This document shows, in pieces, positions 24,335-25,374 of a stretch of DNA of 25,374 nucleotides; positions within the stretch are counted from its first letter, which is position 1, and each line of letters starts with the position of its first letter. The stretch is from 66-474 sp050738155. GTDB taxonomy: Bacteria > Pseudomonadota > Gammaproteobacteria > Xanthomonadales > Rhodanobacteraceae. Both the position numbers and the translations under genes were made by a program. Location of the stretch: positions 1 to 25,374 of the forward strand of contig JBOHYW010000031.1 of NCBI GenBank assembly GCA_050738155.1. Reading direction: 5' to 3'. The notes beneath the pieces were generated by a model. It was not told where the DNA came from. It searched no databases and saw nothing but the letters and a program-made list of their open reading frames with translations.

Positions 24335-25114
24335 TCAACCGAGCTGGATCGACAGCATCGAGATCGATCCGCCGTCCATGCCCTCGGCCGGAAAGGTCAC
24401 TGCATCGCCCTGCCCGCTGACACCGAGCACGTACAGCAATGGCAAATAATGTTCCGGCGTCGGGATCGACAGTTCCGCATCCGGCCCGAGTGAAGCGTAG
24501 TCCACAAGCGATTCGTGATTGCCCTGCACAATCAGGCCGCGAACCGTCGCTTCGAAACGCGCGGCCCATTCGAACGGTTCTACCGGACGCCAGCCCCAGG
24601 CATAGGTATGCAGGTTGTGCACGATGTTGCCGCTGCCGAGGATCAGGACGCCCTCGTCACGCAGCGGCGCCAGCCGCTTTCCAAGCTCATGATGGAAAGC
24701 CGGTGCTTGTGTCTCGTCGATGCTCAGTTGCACGACCGGTATATCGGCATCGGGAAAGATGTGGCGAAGGACGGACCAGGTGCCGTGATCCAGCCCCCAG
24801 GCAAGATCGTCGCGAATCGGCACGGGCGCCAGCAGCTCTTGCAGCCGGCGTGCCAGCGCCGGATCGCCCGGCGCGGGATATTGCACCTCGAACAGCTCGC
24901 GCGGGAAGCCGCCGAAATCGTGGATCGTGCGTGGCTGCGCCATCGCGGTGGCTGCGGTTCCCGGCAGGTACCAATGCGCGGATACCGACAGCACAACCCG
25001 CGGCTTGGGCAAGCGTTGCCCCAATGCGGACCATGCACGTGACCACACCGAATCCTGCACGGCATTCATCGGATTGCCGTGTCCAATGAACAGCGCTGGC
25101 ATGCGATCAGTCAT
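24335..25114 (-). CDS. ygiD: 4,5-DOPA-type extradiol dioxygenase (YgiD/LigB family)
   Basis: A 259-residue metal-dependent dioxygenase of the LigB/class III extradiol family, close to E. coli YgiD. Metal and active-site residues seen are His12 (FIGHGNPMNA), His47 (VSAHWYLPG), a His in ILGSGNIVHNLHTY (166 or 169) and His222 (TPEHYLPLLYVLG). DDLAWGLDHGTWSVLRHIFPDADIPVVQLSID is the family centre. E. coli YgiD opens DOPA between carbons 4 and 5 in vitro; the physiological substrate is not known. It is upstream of the DUF2231/dehydrogenase pair on the same strand with a 187-bp gap in which I see no gene. The start is ATG 25114. Confidence 0.94.
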   Translation of the reverse strand: MTDRMPALFIGHGNPMNAVQDSVWSRAWSALGQRLPKPRVVLSVSAHWYLPGTAATAMAQPRTIHDFGGFPRELFEVQYPAPGDPALARRLQELLAPVPIRDDLAWGLDHGTWSVLRHIFPDADIPVVQLSIDETQAPAFHHELGKRLAPLRDEGVLILGSGNIVHNLHTYAWGWRPVEPFEWAARFEATVRGLIVQGNHESLVDYASLGPDAELSIPTPEHYLPLLYVLGVSGQGDAVTFPAEGMDGGSISMLSIQLG

Positions 25115-25146
25115 GGACGCGTTCCTGAGCAGCGGCGACTTTGATT

Positions 25147-25167
25147 CCTTCTCCCTCCGGGAGAAGG
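25147..25167. repeat. Interspersed palindrome CCTTCTCCC-N3-GGGAGAAGG
   Basis: A perfect 9-bp stem (25147-25155, 25159-25167) with a TCC loop, followed about 30 bp later by GCGAAGCGCCGGATGAGGGT. This pair of elements is a common intergenic repeat in Xanthomonadales and relatives. It lies between the channel-like gene and ygiD and may end the upstream transcript. Confidence 0.75.
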
Positions 25168-25240
25168 GGCGTGAAAACGCCGCTTTTTCTTTTGCGCGAA
25201 GCGCCGGATGAGGGTCCGGGAAATTGTTGACTGCATGCCC

Positions 25241-25374
25241 TCATGCTTGGCCTCCAGACCGCCGCGCATGCGGAAGATGCCAACCGTGGCGGATCGCCAT
25301 GTAGCGCAATGCGAAACAGGCCAAGCCGCCGACGACCGTGGTGGCGATGGCGTGGATGTGCAACACGTGCCCAC
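25241..25374 (-). CDS. C-terminal fragment of probable TRIC/YicG-type membrane channel
   Basis: The minus-strand frame with its stop at 25241-25243 reads GHVLHIHAIATTVVGGLACFALRYMAIRHGWHLPHARRSGGQA. The ending LRYMAIRHGWHLP resembles the C-terminal helix of trimeric intracellular cation channel (TRIC, formerly UPF0126, E. coli YicG/YadS) proteins. The rest of the gene is outside the window. An overlapping longer frame (25111-25374, minus) crosses the interspersed palindrome and has no family look. Only 43 complete codons are visible, so the call is moderate. Confidence 0.55.
   Translation of the reverse strand, partial: GHVLHIHAIATTVVGGLACFALRYMAIRHGWHLPHARRSGGQA

Noticed and set aside
25111..25374. 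Minus-strand frame of 87 codons at the window end
   Set aside because: It runs through the interspersed palindrome; a different frame over the same DNA resembles the C-terminus of a membrane channel and is preferred.

Overview
The window is a GC-rich chromosomal segment from a gammaproteobacterium. It most likely belongs to the Xanthomonadales and looks closest to the Rhodanobacteraceae/Xanthomonadaceae. The reasons are the order ruvB-ybgC-tolQRAB-pal-cpoB-queC-tRNA-Lys, a large TonB-dependent receptor of the type common in that order, and interspersed short palindromic repeats of the kind common there. No species name can be supported from the sequence alone.

Layout. (1) 1-6480, + strand: the 3' end of ruvB, a compact cluster of GGGGTC-type repeats, then a tightly packed operon ybgC-tolQ-tolR-tolA-tolB-pal-cpoB-queC with several ATGA start/stop overlaps, closed by tRNA-Lys(UUU). 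This is the envelope-constriction (Tol-Pal) machine plus one queuosine-pathway enzyme. (2) 6481-10176: a small ElaB/YqjD-like membrane protein (+), then a minus-strand run of four genes: Asp/Glu-racemase-like protein, secreted alpha/beta hydrolase, nucleoside deaminase-like protein and a VTT/DedA-like membrane protein. (3) 10177-16393: the accessory-looking part. It holds a TonB-dependent receptor with a long AT-rich, motif-laden upstream region, the decayed HTH domain of an AraC regulator, an intact AraC-family regulator and long stretches without genes. (4) 16394-19743, minus strand: a membrane PAS-PAS-PAS-GGDEF protein with an altered active-site signature, arginase, and an orphan HPt protein. 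(5) 19945-25374: a CPA1 Na+/H+ antiporter (+), then on the minus strand DoxX, a PQQ-type sorbosone dehydrogenase lipoprotein coupled to a DUF2231 membrane protein, a YgiD-type extradiol dioxygenase, and the C-terminus of a probable TRIC/YicG-type channel at the window edge.

I see no CRISPR array, complete insertion sequence, prophage or recognisable defence system. The most unusual points are: the ruvB/ybgC junction, where both genes end or begin inside the same repeat family and each carries a 15-bp in-frame tandem duplication; a racemase homologue with Ser in place of the first catalytic Cys; a GGDEF protein in which the guanine-contacting Asn of the signature is Thr and the I-site Arg is lost; and the AT-rich control region upstream of the TonB receptor with paired inverted motifs, next to intact and decayed AraC genes.
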